Source: CAZUDO01 sp964618895 (GTDB taxonomy: Bacteria > Desulfobacterota > Binatia > DP-6). From it: DNA of 64,000 bases. Each line of letters opens with the position of its first letter. Within the stretch, counting starts at the first letter, position 1. Both the position numbers and the translations under genes were made by a program. Below, piece after piece: positions 17,254 to 26,920 of this stretch. Where the stretch lies: the NCBI GenBank assembly GCA_964618895.1, contig CAZUDO010000105.1, positions 8,404 through 72,403 on the forward strand, read 5' to 3'. Below the pieces are notes generated by a model. The model was not told the DNA's origin. It searched no databases and was given only the letters and a program-made list of their open reading frames with translations.

Positions 17254-18252
17254 ATGTCGACGACAGACCTCGCCGTCGCCGTTGTCGGACCGACCGGGCT
17301 CCAGGGCGAGGGCATCCTCGACCAACTGCGCACGCGCGAGTTCCCCGCCAGGGCCGTGCGGGTGTTCGGCTCGACCCGCTCGGCCGGGGCAGAGGTCGAG
17401 TACGCGGGTCGCCGCGAGAAAGTCGCGCTCCTCGGGGCGGGCAGCTTCGAGGGGATCGACCTCGCGTTCTTCGCCGCTGGCCCGGGGGTGGCCGGCGAGC
17501 ACGCGCCCGCCGCGGTGGCCGCCGGGGCGGTCGTGGTCGATCTCAGCACCCGCTTCCGCCTCGAAGCCGATGTGCCGCTGGTGGTGCCCGAAGTGAACGC
17601 CGATGCCCTCGGCGACGTGCGCGTCCGGGGCATCGTCGCGTGCCCGAGCAGCAGCGTGATCGCGCTCGCCCTCGTGCTCCGGCCCCTGGCCGACGCCGCC
17701 GGGCTCCGGCGTGCGATCGTGTCCACTTACCAGTCGGCGAGCGGCGCCGGGCGGCCGACGCTCGGCCGCCTGTCGGACGAGACCGTGCACCTGCTCACCA
17801 ACCGCGAGGTGCCGGATCGCGGCCGGCTGGCGTTCAATTGCGTCCCGCTGGTGGGGGCGATCGAGCCCGGCGGCCCGAGCACCCACGAGCTGCACGTGGC
17901 CGCCGAGTTGCGCAAGGTGCTGGCCGATCCCGCGCTGGCGGTGAGCGTGACCGCCGTCCGCGTCCCGGTCTTCTTCGGCCACGGGCTGAGCGTGCTCATC
18001 GAAACCGAGAGTCCGCTCGGTGCCGCGGCGGCCGCGGACATCCTGCGTCGGGCGCCCGGGGTCGAGGTGCACGACGCCGCGCCCGGCCCGTCCGAGATCG
18101 TGGGCTCGGAGGCGGTGCACGTCGGCCGCATCCGGAACGACCCGGCCATGGAGCACGGGCTCATGCTCTGGGTCACGTTGGACAATGTCCTGCGCGGCGG
18201 GGCGCTGAACGCGCTCTTGATCGCCGAGCATCTCGCGCGCGAGCATCTGTAG
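17254..18252 (+). CDS. Aspartate-semialdehyde dehydrogenase paralogue lacking the catalytic Cys (Usg-like)
   Basis: 332 residues of the ASADH fold: N-terminal VVGPTGLQGEGILDQL NADP-binding loop, PLVVPEVNADAL, STYQSASGAG and RVPVFFGHGLSV. Where functional enzymes have ANPNCST with the nucleophilic Cys, this protein reads ACPSSSV (residues 129-135), so the Cys at 133 is Ser and the preceding Asn residues are also changed. The His of the GH motif and the YQ substrate motif remain. Some gammaproteobacteria have a Cys-less paralogue, Usg, next to truA, matching the leuB-this-truA order here. I infer a non-catalytic protein; a true asd should exist elsewhere. Confidence 0.75.
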   Translation: MSTTDLAVAVVGPTGLQGEGILDQLRTREFPARAVRVFGSTRSAGAEVEYAGRREKVALLGAGSFEGIDLAFFAAGPGVAGEHAPAAVAAGAVVVDLSTRFRLEADVPLVVPEVNADALGDVRVRGIVACPSSSVIALALVLRPLADAAGLRRAIVSTYQSASGAGRPTLGRLSDETVHLLTNREVPDRGRLAFNCVPLVGAIEPGGPSTHELHVAAELRKVLADPALAVSVTAVRVPVFFGHGLSVLIETESPLGAAAAADILRRAPGVEVHDAAPGPSEIVGSEAVHVGRIRNDPAMEHGLMLWVTLDNVLRGGALNALLIAEHLAREHL

Positions 18253-18253
18253 G

Positions 18254-18991
18254 GTGCAGCTCAAGCTCGTCGTCGAGTACGAGGGCACGGCCTACCAGGG
18301 CTGGCAGGTCCAGCCTTCCGGTCCGACGGTGCAGGAGGTGCTCGAGCGGGCACTCGCCACCGTGCTCCGCGAGCCGGTGCGCGTGCGCGGGGCGGGGCGG
18401 ACCGATGCTGGCGTACACGCCACCGGGCAGGTGGCCGCCGTACGCGTCGCCCGTGTGCCCGACGACCTCGGCCGGCTGCAGCGGAGCCTGAACGCACTCA
18501 CGCCGGACGACGTCGCGGTGCGCGAGATCACGGTCGTCGACGACGCTTTCGATCCGCGCCGGCATGCCCGGAGCCGCCTCTACCAGTACCGCATCCTGAA
18601 CGCTCCGGCGCCGTCACCGTTCTGGCGCCGGTTCGTCTGGCACGTGTCCCGTCCGCTCGACGTAGAGGCAATGGCCGCGGCGGCGGCCGCGCTCGTCGGC
18701 GAGCACGACTTCGCGGCCTTCTGCGCCGCCGACGGCGACCCCGTGCGCTCGACCGTGCGTCGCGTCCTCGACAGCCGGTTCACGCGTACGGACGGGCTCG
18801 TCGTCTTCCACATCGAGGCCAACGCCTTCCTGAAGCACATGGTGCGGAACATCGTCGGCACCCTGGCCGAGGTGGGGTGGGCCGAGCGCCCGGTCGCCGA
18901 CGTCGCCCCGGTGCTGGCGGGCCGCGACCGCACCAAGGCCGGGGCTACCGCGCCGCCGCAGGGGCTCACGCTGGTCGCCGTGCGCTACTGA
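18254..18991 (+). CDS. truA: tRNA pseudouridine(38-40) synthase
   Basis: Modifies positions 38-40 of the anticodon arm. 245 residues. LVVEYEGTAYQGWQVQPSGPTVQEVLE is the N-terminal signature; GAGRTDAGVHATGQVA contains the catalytic Asp of RTDAGVHA (near residue 52). The C-terminal HMVRNIVGTLAEVG motif is intact. GTG start one base after the Usg-like gene's stop. It converges with rarA, whose stop is 8 bases away. Confidence 0.96.
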   Translation: MQLKLVVEYEGTAYQGWQVQPSGPTVQEVLERALATVLREPVRVRGAGRTDAGVHATGQVAAVRVARVPDDLGRLQRSLNALTPDDVAVREITVVDDAFDPRRHARSRLYQYRILNAPAPSPFWRRFVWHVSRPLDVEAMAAAAAALVGEHDFAAFCAADGDPVRSTVRRVLDSRFTRTDGLVVFHIEANAFLKHMVRNIVGTLAEVGWAERPVADVAPVLAGRDRTKAGATAPPQGLTLVAVRY

Positions 18992-18998
18992 CGACGGA

Positions 18999-20363
18999 TC
19001 ACCGCGGCGGCGTCTTGGCGGCGTGCTCCCGGCGGGCCCGGGCGGTGGCCAGGCGCTCACCGACCTCGCGCTCGTGCCCGCGGTCGGTCGGCTGGTAGTA
19101 GCGGCGGCCGACCAGGGCGTCGGGGAGATATTCCTGTTCCACCAACGCCCCTTCGTGATCGTGCGGATAGCGGTAGCCGGTGCCGTAGCCGAGACCTTTC
19201 ATCATGGGGGTCGGCGCGTTGCGCAGGTGGAGCGGCACGGGCAGGGCGCCCGCGCTGCGCGCGTCCTCGGCGGCGGCCAGCATGGCGCGGTAGGACGCGT
19301 TCGATTTGGGGCAGGTGGCGAGGAAGGTGGCCGCCTGTGCGAGCGGGATGCGACCCTCGGGAAGCCCGACGAAGTGCACCGCGTCCTTGACGGCGATCGC
19401 CACCTGGAGCGCCTGCGGCTCGGCGTTGCCCACGTCCTCGGCGGCGAAGATCACCATCCGGCGCGCGATGAAGAGCGGGTCCTCGCCGGCCTCCAGCATG
19501 CGCATCATCCAGTAGAGGGCCGCGTCGGGGTCGCTGCCGCGCAGGCTCTTGATGAAGGCGGAGATGACGTTGTAGTGCTCCTCGCCCGCCTTGTCGTAGC
19601 GCAGTGCGCGCTGCTGGGCGGCTTCTTCCACCAGCGCCAGGTCGAGCGTCGTCGTCTTGCGGACGCCCGCCAGGCGCGCCGCCAGCTCGAGTGTGTTGAG
19701 CGCCACCCGGGCGTCGCCCTGCGCGTGCTCCACCAGGAACGTCTCGGCGTCGGGCGCGAGCGTCAGACGCGGACGTCCGAGGCCGCGTTCGGCGTCGGCC
19801 AGGGCATGCCCCAGCACGGTGCGGAGGTCGTCGGCCGTCAGCGACTCGAGCACGAGCACGCGCGTCCGTGAGAGCAGCGGCGGGATGACCTCGAAGGACG
19901 GATTCTCGGTGGTGGCGCCGACGAGCGTTACGGTGCCCACCTCGACGTGCGGCAGGAAGGCGTCCTGCTGCGCCTTGTTGAAGCGGTGGATCTCGTCGAC
20001 GAAGAGGACGGTCCGTTGCCCGGTCGTGCGCAGCGCCAGCTCGGCGTCGTCGATGATCTGGCGGAGCTCGCGCACGCCCTGCAGGACGGCCGAGAACGTG
20101 ACCGCACGCGCGCCGCTGGCGGCGGCGAGCAGGTGGGCGAGGGTCGTTTTGCCCGTCCCGGGTGGGCCCCAGAGGATGAGCGATTCCATCTGGCCGGCGT
20201 CGATCAGGTCGCGGAGCACGTGGCCGGGGCCGAGGAGATGACGTTGACCGACGAACTCGTCCAGGGTGCGCGGGCGCATGCGATCGGCGAGCGGGGCGGC
20301 CGCGCCGCGGCGGGGGGCGGTGGCGTCGCTCGCGCGCGGGAACAGTTCCGGCTGCCGCGCCAT
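18999..20363 (-). CDS. rarA: Replication-associated recombination protein A (RarA/MgsA), AAA+ ATPase
   Basis: A clamp-loader-like AAA+ ATPase acting at stalled forks. From ATG at 20363 (MARQPELF) it has 454 residues; a start at 20390 adds nine. Order: RMRPRTLDEFVGQRHLLG, Walker A ILWGPPGTGKTTLAHLLA, Walker B VLFVDEIHRFNKAQQDAFLP, sensor 1 GATTENPSFEV, an Arg-rich lid segment GDARVALNTLE, and the C-terminal tetramerisation domain (KSLRGSDPDAALYWMMRMLEAGEDP, IFAAEDVGNAEPQAL). It is divergent from nadK, with an 83-base gap. Confidence 0.95.
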   Translation of the reverse strand: MARQPELFPRASDATAPRRGAAAPLADRMRPRTLDEFVGQRHLLGPGHVLRDLIDAGQMESLILWGPPGTGKTTLAHLLAAASGARAVTFSAVLQGVRELRQIIDDAELALRTTGQRTVLFVDEIHRFNKAQQDAFLPHVEVGTVTLVGATTENPSFEVIPPLLSRTRVLVLESLTADDLRTVLGHALADAERGLGRPRLTLAPDAETFLVEHAQGDARVALNTLELAARLAGVRKTTTLDLALVEEAAQQRALRYDKAGEEHYNVISAFIKSLRGSDPDAALYWMMRMLEAGEDPLFIARRMVIFAAEDVGNAEPQALQVAIAVKDAVHFVGLPEGRIPLAQAATFLATCPKSNASYRAMLAAAEDARSAGALPVPLHLRNAPTPMMKGLGYGTGYRYPHDHEGALVEQEYLPDALVGRRYYQPTDRGHEREVGERLATARARREHAAKTPPR

Positions 20364-20446
20364 GGTGCCGGGGTCTAGCACAGGCCTCATTGCCTGGAAC
20401 AGGTGGCACCCGCGTGCTAGGACAGCGCCGCGGCGGGTCGTGGGGG

Positions 20447-21310
20447 ATGGCGCGTATCCGGACGGTGGGGCTGGTGGTCAGACGGGACCGCCCGCGCGCG
20501 GCGCGGCTGGCGCGGCAGATCGCCGTCTGGCTGGGGCGGCGGCGCATCCGCGTGCTGATCGACGCCGAGGCGCACCTGGACGGCATGCCCAACCTTCCAC
20601 GCTGCAGCAAGGACGTCCTGGCGCGCGAGACCGACCTGATCGTCGTGCTCGGGGGCGACGGCACGCTCCTCTCCATCGCGCGGCGGACCGACGCCCGCGT
20701 GCCCATCCTGGGGGTCAACCTGGGAGAGCTCGGCTTCTTGACCGAGGTGGTCGAGCGCGAGGCGCTGGCGATGCTGGCCCGCGTGGTCGCCGGCCGCTTC
20801 GAGCTCGACCGCCGCATGACGCTCGGTGCCTTGCTCGAGCGGGGGGGACGGGTGGTTCGCCGGCTGCGGGCCCTGAACGACGTGGTGGTCACCAACGGCG
20901 CGCGTGCCCGGATCGTCGAGTTCTCGGTGTCGGTCGATGGCCTCCCGCTCACCACCTACCGCGCCGACGGCATGATCGTCGCCACGCCCACGGGTTCGAC
21001 GGCGTACTCGCTCTCGGCCGGGGGGCCGATCGTCGATCCGACGGTCGAGGTGCTGCTGCTCTCGCCGATTTCGCCGCACACGCTCTCCAACCGGCCGGTC
21101 GTGCTGCGCCCGGAGGCGCGCGTCCGCATCGCCATCGCGCGCCGGGAGCAGGACGCGCTCCTCACCATCGACGGTCAGGAGCGCATGGAGCTCTCGGGCG
21201 GCGACGTGGTCGAGGTCCGCCGGAGCCGTTCTCCGGTCTCGCTCGTGCGGTCCCCAGACCGCACCTACTACGACGTGCTGCGCTCGAAGCTCGGCTGGGG
21301 CGTGCGCTAG
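20447..21310 (+). CDS. nadK: NAD kinase
   Basis: Phosphorylates NAD to NADP. From ATG 20447 (MARIRTVGLVV) the protein is 287 residues, the family length; the frame is open upstream but the extra residues look non-coding. The catalytic GGDGT motif is in LIVVLGGDGTLLSIARR, followed by ILGVNLGELGFLTEV, the NDVVVTNG segment, and the YRADGMIVATPTGSTAYSLSAGGPIV motif. recN follows after 14 bases with a good AGGAGGTGG Shine-Dalgarno. Confidence 0.95.
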   Translation: MARIRTVGLVVRRDRPRAARLARQIAVWLGRRRIRVLIDAEAHLDGMPNLPRCSKDVLARETDLIVVLGGDGTLLSIARRTDARVPILGVNLGELGFLTEVVEREALAMLARVVAGRFELDRRMTLGALLERGGRVVRRLRALNDVVVTNGARARIVEFSVSVDGLPLTTYRADGMIVATPTGSTAYSLSAGGPIVDPTVEVLLLSPISPHTLSNRPVVLRPEARVRIAIARREQDALLTIDGQERMELSGGDVVEVRRSRSPVSLVRSPDRTYYDVLRSKLGWGVR

Positions 21311-21324
21311 GAGGTGGCTCGGGG

Positions 21325-23052
<1,728 letters not shown>

Positions 23053-23065
23053 CCGTGGGCGACCC

Positions 23066-23950
23066 GTGAGTGGAGCGCAAAGGATCTCCCGCCTCCGGGC
23101 CCGTCTGCCCGCGGTCATGGGGCCGCGTGTGGCGGCGGTGCTAGGGGCCGTGATCGCGGGCGTCGTGTCCTACGCCGTATGGGACGGCGACCGTCATCGG
23201 GCCAACATGCGCGAGGAACTGCACATGCTGCGCGCGCGCCTGACCGAGAAGCGCGCACAGCTCGCCCGGCAGCGCGAGGAGATACTCAAGGTGGCCGAGG
23301 CCGTCGACCACGTGAGCCGGACGGCCGCCACGCTCTACGAGCGCGCCGCCGAGGTCCGGCGTCTCGCCAACATGGAGGAGAGCCGCGGCCCGATGTCGCC
23401 CCTGGTGCCAGCCGCCACGCGCGGGGACGGCATGAGCCTGCTGTCGGGGAACGGCGTGCGCGCGCTCGAACACCTCGGCGTCCTCGACGACCAGATGACC
23501 ACCGCGGCCGACTCGCTCGCCGTCCTGACCGCCCTTCTCCGCGAGCGTCCCGATGCGGCACTGGCGGTGCCCTCGCTCTGGCCGGTGCACGGCTTGGTGA
23601 CGTCGAACTACGGCACGCGCCGCTCGCCGTGGGGCACTGGGCTCGACTGGCATCCCGGCATCGACATCAAGGCGGCCTACGGCGCGCCCGTCACGGCCGG
23701 CGCCGACGGCGAGGTGATCTTCGCAGGCCGCGACCCCGGCTACGGCCGTCTGGTCGTGCTCGCCCACGGCGGCGAGATCGACACCTTCTACGGCCACCTG
23801 TCGGCGCTGTATGTCCGCGAGGGCCAGCAGGTGAAGAAGGGCGAGCCCATCGGGGCCGTCGGCGCGTCGGGCCGCGCCACCGGCGCGCACCTGCACTACG
23901 AGGTCCGCGTCCGCAACCGCCCCGTCGACCCGACGCGCTATCTCAACTGA
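23066..23950 (+). CDS. Membrane-anchored M23 family peptidase (LytM-type)
   Basis: A probable cell-wall endopeptidase or amidase activator. One N-terminal membrane segment (AAVLGAVIAGVVSYAVW), a coiled coil (LHMLRARLTEKRAQLARQREEILKV), then the C-terminal LytM domain: VTSNYGTRRSP, HPGIDIKAAYGAPVTAGADGEV, GYGRLVVLAHGG, YGHLSALYV and GAHLHYEVRV. The zinc ligands (H and D of HPGID, H of HLHYE) are present, so it can be catalytic. GTG 23066 is chosen; an in-frame start at 23036 overlapping recN is possible. Confidence 0.85.
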   Translation: MSGAQRISRLRARLPAVMGPRVAAVLGAVIAGVVSYAVWDGDRHRANMREELHMLRARLTEKRAQLARQREEILKVAEAVDHVSRTAATLYERAAEVRRLANMEESRGPMSPLVPAATRGDGMSLLSGNGVRALEHLGVLDDQMTTAADSLAVLTALLRERPDAALAVPSLWPVHGLVTSNYGTRRSPWGTGLDWHPGIDIKAAYGAPVTAGADGEVIFAGRDPGYGRLVVLAHGGEIDTFYGHLSALYVREGQQVKKGEPIGAVGASGRATGAHLHYEVRVRNRPVDPTRYLN

Positions 23951-24010
23951 CGTTGACCTCCCGGCGCGCGCCCGCTATACGCCTGTTTCCCGCCGCACTT
24001 CCCGCCTTGT

Positions 24011-24083
<73 letters not shown>

Positions 24084-24153
24084 CTTTGCCATTCTGGCAC
24101 GGGCGGCGGAACCCGGCGGCACGGGGGAGCGCCCCGACCGTCGCTGGACGGTA

Positions 24154-24171
24154 TGTCTCACGGGTGAGACA
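24154..24171 (+). promoter_or_regulatory. Perfect palindrome, likely TA autoregulatory operator
   Basis: TGTCTCACGGGTGAGACA: two perfect 8-base arms around a GG centre, ending 7 bases before the toxin start at 24179. The position and size fit binding by the HTH antitoxin encoded downstream, which is inference from known HigBA-type circuits. Confidence 0.6.
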
Positions 24172-24178
24172 GTAATCC

Positions 24179-24451
24179 GTGGTCGTCATCCCGAGGGATC
24201 TGGCTGACGCGCTCGCCAGGTTCGACGCCGGGCTGGTGCTTTCCATGTCGTTGTCTTGTCCGATGCCGAGCATAGGACGCGGTATCCACGAGCTGCGGCT
24301 CAAAGATCGCTCGGGCGCGTATCGGGTCGTGTACGCGCTCGTGCAGCACGGCACCGTTCACGTGCTCCACGCCTTCAAGAAGACGACACAAAGTACGCCG
24401 CTCAAGAACCTGGAGCTGGCTCGGAAGCGGCTGAAGGAGGTTCGTTCATGA
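24179..24451 (+). CDS. HigB/Gp49-like toxin of a type II toxin-antitoxin pair (possibly N-terminally shortened)
   Basis: 90 residues. The middle and end, GIHELRLKDRSGAYRVVYALVQHGTVHVLHAFKKTTQSTP and LELARKRLKEV, match the RelE-fold Gp49-like HigB toxins that cut mRNA on the ribosome. The family usually has 15-30 more residues at the N-terminus; here a stop codon (TAA 24173-24175) sits just upstream in frame, so it is either a short natural variant or truncated. GTG start assumed. Stop overlaps the antitoxin start (ATGA), the classic toxin-first HigBA order. Confidence 0.75.
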   Translation: MVVIPRDLADALARFDAGLVLSMSLSCPMPSIGRGIHELRLKDRSGAYRVVYALVQHGTVHVLHAFKKTTQSTPLKNLELARKRLKEVRS

Positions 24452-24732
24452 GGAAGAAGACGTCTCCCGGGCAGCTGGCGAAGCAGCTCGACATCCCCAA
24501 GAGTCGTGGTCTGGAGGCGGTGCTCAAGGCACAGTTGATCGCCGCCGTCGTCCGCGAGGTCGGACGCCGCCGTCTCACCCACGTCGAGCTGGCAGTGCGG
24601 TCGGGGCTTCCACGGAGCGCCGTGACGGGTATCCTGTCGGGCAGCCTGCAGAAGGTGACGATCGACCGGGTGCTCCGGCTCGTCGAAGCGGCAGGACTCG
24701 AAGCCGACCTGAGAGTCCACCGGGCGGCTTGA
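24448..24732 (+). CDS. HTH-type antitoxin (HigA/XRE-like)
   Basis: 94 residues. The C-terminal half is a helix-turn-helix of the XRE type: LIAAVVREVGRRRLTHVELAVRSGLPRSAVTGILSGSLQKVTIDRVLRLVEAAGLEADLRV. It should neutralise the toxin encoded directly upstream and repress the pair by binding the palindrome at 24154-24171. Start ATG 24448 overlaps the toxin stop and follows AAGGAGG. The 23 N-terminal residues are basic and may contact the toxin. Confidence 0.8.
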   Translation: MRKKTSPGQLAKQLDIPKSRGLEAVLKAQLIAAVVREVGRRRLTHVELAVRSGLPRSAVTGILSGSLQKVTIDRVLRLVEAAGLEADLRVHRAA

Positions 24733-24805
24733 TTCGCAGCCCCGCGAGCTGCAGTCAGGTTGTAGTTGCCGCGACGTGTCGGAGTCCGGTAAGGGGGAGC
24801 GACGC

Positions 24806-24895
24806 ATGTCGGCCACGCTGTCCCTGTTCACCAATGAGCGCTCCGTCCAGACCTGCAAGGCAGGGCACGTCCTGTTCGAGGAGGGCCAGCCAGGG
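24806..24895 (+). pseudogene. Remnant of a cyclic-nucleotide-binding domain
   Basis: About 30 codons from ATG 24806 end in VQTCKAGHVLFEEGQPG, the opening strand and loop of a Crp-type cNMP-binding domain. After GQPG the expected barrel motif is lost in all three frames, and the open frame continues with unrelated Arg/Pro-rich residues to a TGA that overlaps the glutaminase ATG (25087). I read it as a broken gene; a very divergent small protein is the alternative. Confidence 0.4.
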
Positions 24896-25086
24896 ACCTG
24901 TGCCGCCCGCCTGCTGGATCCGCGGCGGCGCCCTGAGTGGAGTGACACCGATCGCGAGGCCTGCCTCTTCTCGGGTCACGACGTGCTCGCTCCTGCAGCA
25001 CCGGGGGCGGTCGTCTCGCCGCGCCCCATGCCGCGTGGTGCCGTGCCCGGTGCACGCTTCTTGCTTCCCATCGCGCTCCGGGGGGC

Positions 25087-26124
25087 ATGATCATCGACTC
25101 CGACCGGGATGCAGTGGGCTCGCTCGTCGGGCGCTACCGGGCGGCCGTGTCGCCCCTGCGGGCGTTCCTGAAGGAGCTTCACGCCCGCTACGCGGGGCTC
25201 CGCGACGGCAAGCTCGCGGATTACATCCCCGAGCTGACCAAGGCGAACCCCGACTGGTTCGGCATCAGCGTCGCCACTGTCGGCGGGCAGGCGTACGCCT
25301 TCGGGGACGCCGAACAGGCGTTCACGATCCAATCCATCTCGAAGCCGTTCGTCTATGGTCTGGCGCTGAACGACCACGGGCGGGAGTTCACGCAGTCGCG
25401 GGTCGGCGTCGAGCCGACGGGCGACGCCTTCAACTCGCTCATCCGGCTCGACGAGCGCTCCAATCGTCCCCACAATCCCATGGTGAACGCGGGCGCGATC
25501 GCGACCGCGAGCCTGGTGAAGGGGGAAGGCCCCGCCGAGCGCCTGAACCACCTGCTCGACACGTTCCGGCGCTACGCCGGCCGCGAGTTGGTGATCGACA
25601 TGGCGGTGTTCACGTCCGAGCGCGCCACGGGCCACCGGAACCGCGCCATCGCGCACCTGATGCTCAACTTCGGGATGATCGACCCCCGCGTCGACGAGGC
25701 GCTCGACCTCTACTTCAAACAGTGCTCCGTGCTGGTGACCTGCCGCGACCTGGCCGTCATGGCCGCCACGCTCGCCAACCGTGGCGTCAACCCGGTGACC
25801 GGCGAGCGCGCCGTCGACGCGGCGTACGTCCAGGACATCCTGAGCGTCATGTACACCTGCGGGATGTACGATTTCGCCGGCGAGTGGGCGTACCGCGTCG
25901 GGCTGCCGGCGAAGAGCGGGGTCGGCGGCGGTATCATCGCGGTCGTACCCGGGCAGGCGGGCATCGCGGTCTTCTCGCCGCTGCTGGACGAGCGCGGAAA
26001 CAGCGTGCGCGGCATCAAGGTGTGCGAGGAGCTGTCGGCGCGCTACGGCCTGCACATCTTCTCCGGCCATGACGCCGGCGAGGGCCTGGCCGCGTCGGCG
26101 GGGGCGCGGGGAGGCGGCTCTTGA
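25087..26124 (+). CDS. glsA: Glutaminase (serine-dependent, GlsA type)
   Basis: Hydrolyses glutamine to glutamate and ammonia. 345 residues, with about 30 extra at the N-terminus. The beta-lactamase-like Ser-x-x-Lys catalytic pair is in IQSISKPFVYGLAL; other family motifs are DYIPELTKANPDWFGIS, GDAFNSLIRLD, PHNPMVNAGAI, TCRDLAVMAATLANRGVNPVTGE, and SGVGGGIIAVVPG. The C-terminal tail (HDAGEGLAASAGARGGGS) is disordered. It is translationally coupled to a GAF gene (TTGA overlap) and then to a ParA/MinD-like ATPase, an unusual setting for a catabolic enzyme. Confidence 0.93.
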   Translation: MIIDSDRDAVGSLVGRYRAAVSPLRAFLKELHARYAGLRDGKLADYIPELTKANPDWFGISVATVGGQAYAFGDAEQAFTIQSISKPFVYGLALNDHGREFTQSRVGVEPTGDAFNSLIRLDERSNRPHNPMVNAGAIATASLVKGEGPAERLNHLLDTFRRYAGRELVIDMAVFTSERATGHRNRAIAHLMLNFGMIDPRVDEALDLYFKQCSVLVTCRDLAVMAATLANRGVNPVTGERAVDAAYVQDILSVMYTCGMYDFAGEWAYRVGLPAKSGVGGGIIAVVPGQAGIAVFSPLLDERGNSVRGIKVCEELSARYGLHIFSGHDAGEGLAASAGARGGGS

Positions 26125-26918
26125 CGCAGCCGACGCTCGCCGCGGCCCAGCCGCTCGCCCTGGAGCCGTTGCGCCGGCGTCTTGCGGAACTCGAGCGCCG
26201 CTTCGACGCGCTCGCGCATGCGGTCATCCCCATCGGCGTCACCCTGCTCGAGACGCGCGACTTCGCGCGCCTGCTGGAGATCATCCTCCAGGAGGCGCAG
26301 GCGCTTTGCCACGCCGACGGCGGCACCGTCTACCTCGCCGACGCCGGGCACCTTCGCTTCGCCATCGTCCGCAACACGTCGCTCGGCCTCGCATTCGGCG
26401 GCGCGGCGGGAGCCGAGGTGCCGTTCCCGCCGCTGCCGCTCGTCGACCCCGAGACGGGCGGCCCGAACCTCCGCAACGTCGCCACCCGCGCGGCGCTGAC
26501 CGGCGCGCTGGTGAACGTTCCGGACGCCTATGCCGCCGAGGGCTTCGAGTTCAGCGGTACGCTGGCGTTCGACCGGCGCACCGGCTACCGCTCGCGCTCG
26601 TTCCTGACGGTGCCGCTCAAGAGCCATGCCGGTGCCGTGATCGGCGTGCTGCAGCTGCTGAACGCGACCGACGAAGCCCGCGGCGAGGTGATCCCGTTCG
26701 ACCCTGGCTTCCATCCCGTCATCGAAGCGCTCTCGACGCTCGCGGCGGCCGCCCTCGAGGTGTCGCGGCGGGAGGAAGAGATGCGGCGGGAGATCCAGGC
26801 GCTGCACATCGAGATCGACGAGGTGAAGCGGGCGCGACGCGTGTCCGAGATCACCGACACCGACTACTTCCGCCGGCTGCAGGGCCGGGCGCGCGAGCTG
26901 CGCGGGGGAAGGAGCTGA
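26121..26918 (+). CDS. GAF-domain protein
   Basis: 265 residues: an N-terminal helix (LEPLRRRLAELERRFDALAHAVIPIG), one GAF domain (about residues 50-215) with LLEIILQEAQALCHADGGTVYLAD, FEFSGTLAFDRRTGYRSRSFLTVPLK and AVIGVLQLLNATDE, and a C-terminal coiled coil (VSRREEEMRREIQALHIEIDEVKRAR). No kinase, cyclase or phosphodiesterase domain follows, so it is a stand-alone sensor. GAF domains bind cyclic nucleotides or other small ligands; the ligand is unknown. TTG start overlaps the glsA stop, and the ParA-like gene begins 2 bases after its stop. Confidence 0.8.
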   Translation: MTQPTLAAAQPLALEPLRRRLAELERRFDALAHAVIPIGVTLLETRDFARLLEIILQEAQALCHADGGTVYLADAGHLRFAIVRNTSLGLAFGGAAGAEVPFPPLPLVDPETGGPNLRNVATRAALTGALVNVPDAYAAEGFEFSGTLAFDRRTGYRSRSFLTVPLKSHAGAVIGVLQLLNATDEARGEVIPFDPGFHPVIEALSTLAAAALEVSRREEEMRREIQALHIEIDEVKRARRVSEITDTDYFRRLQGRARELRGGRS

Positions 26919-26920
26919 GT

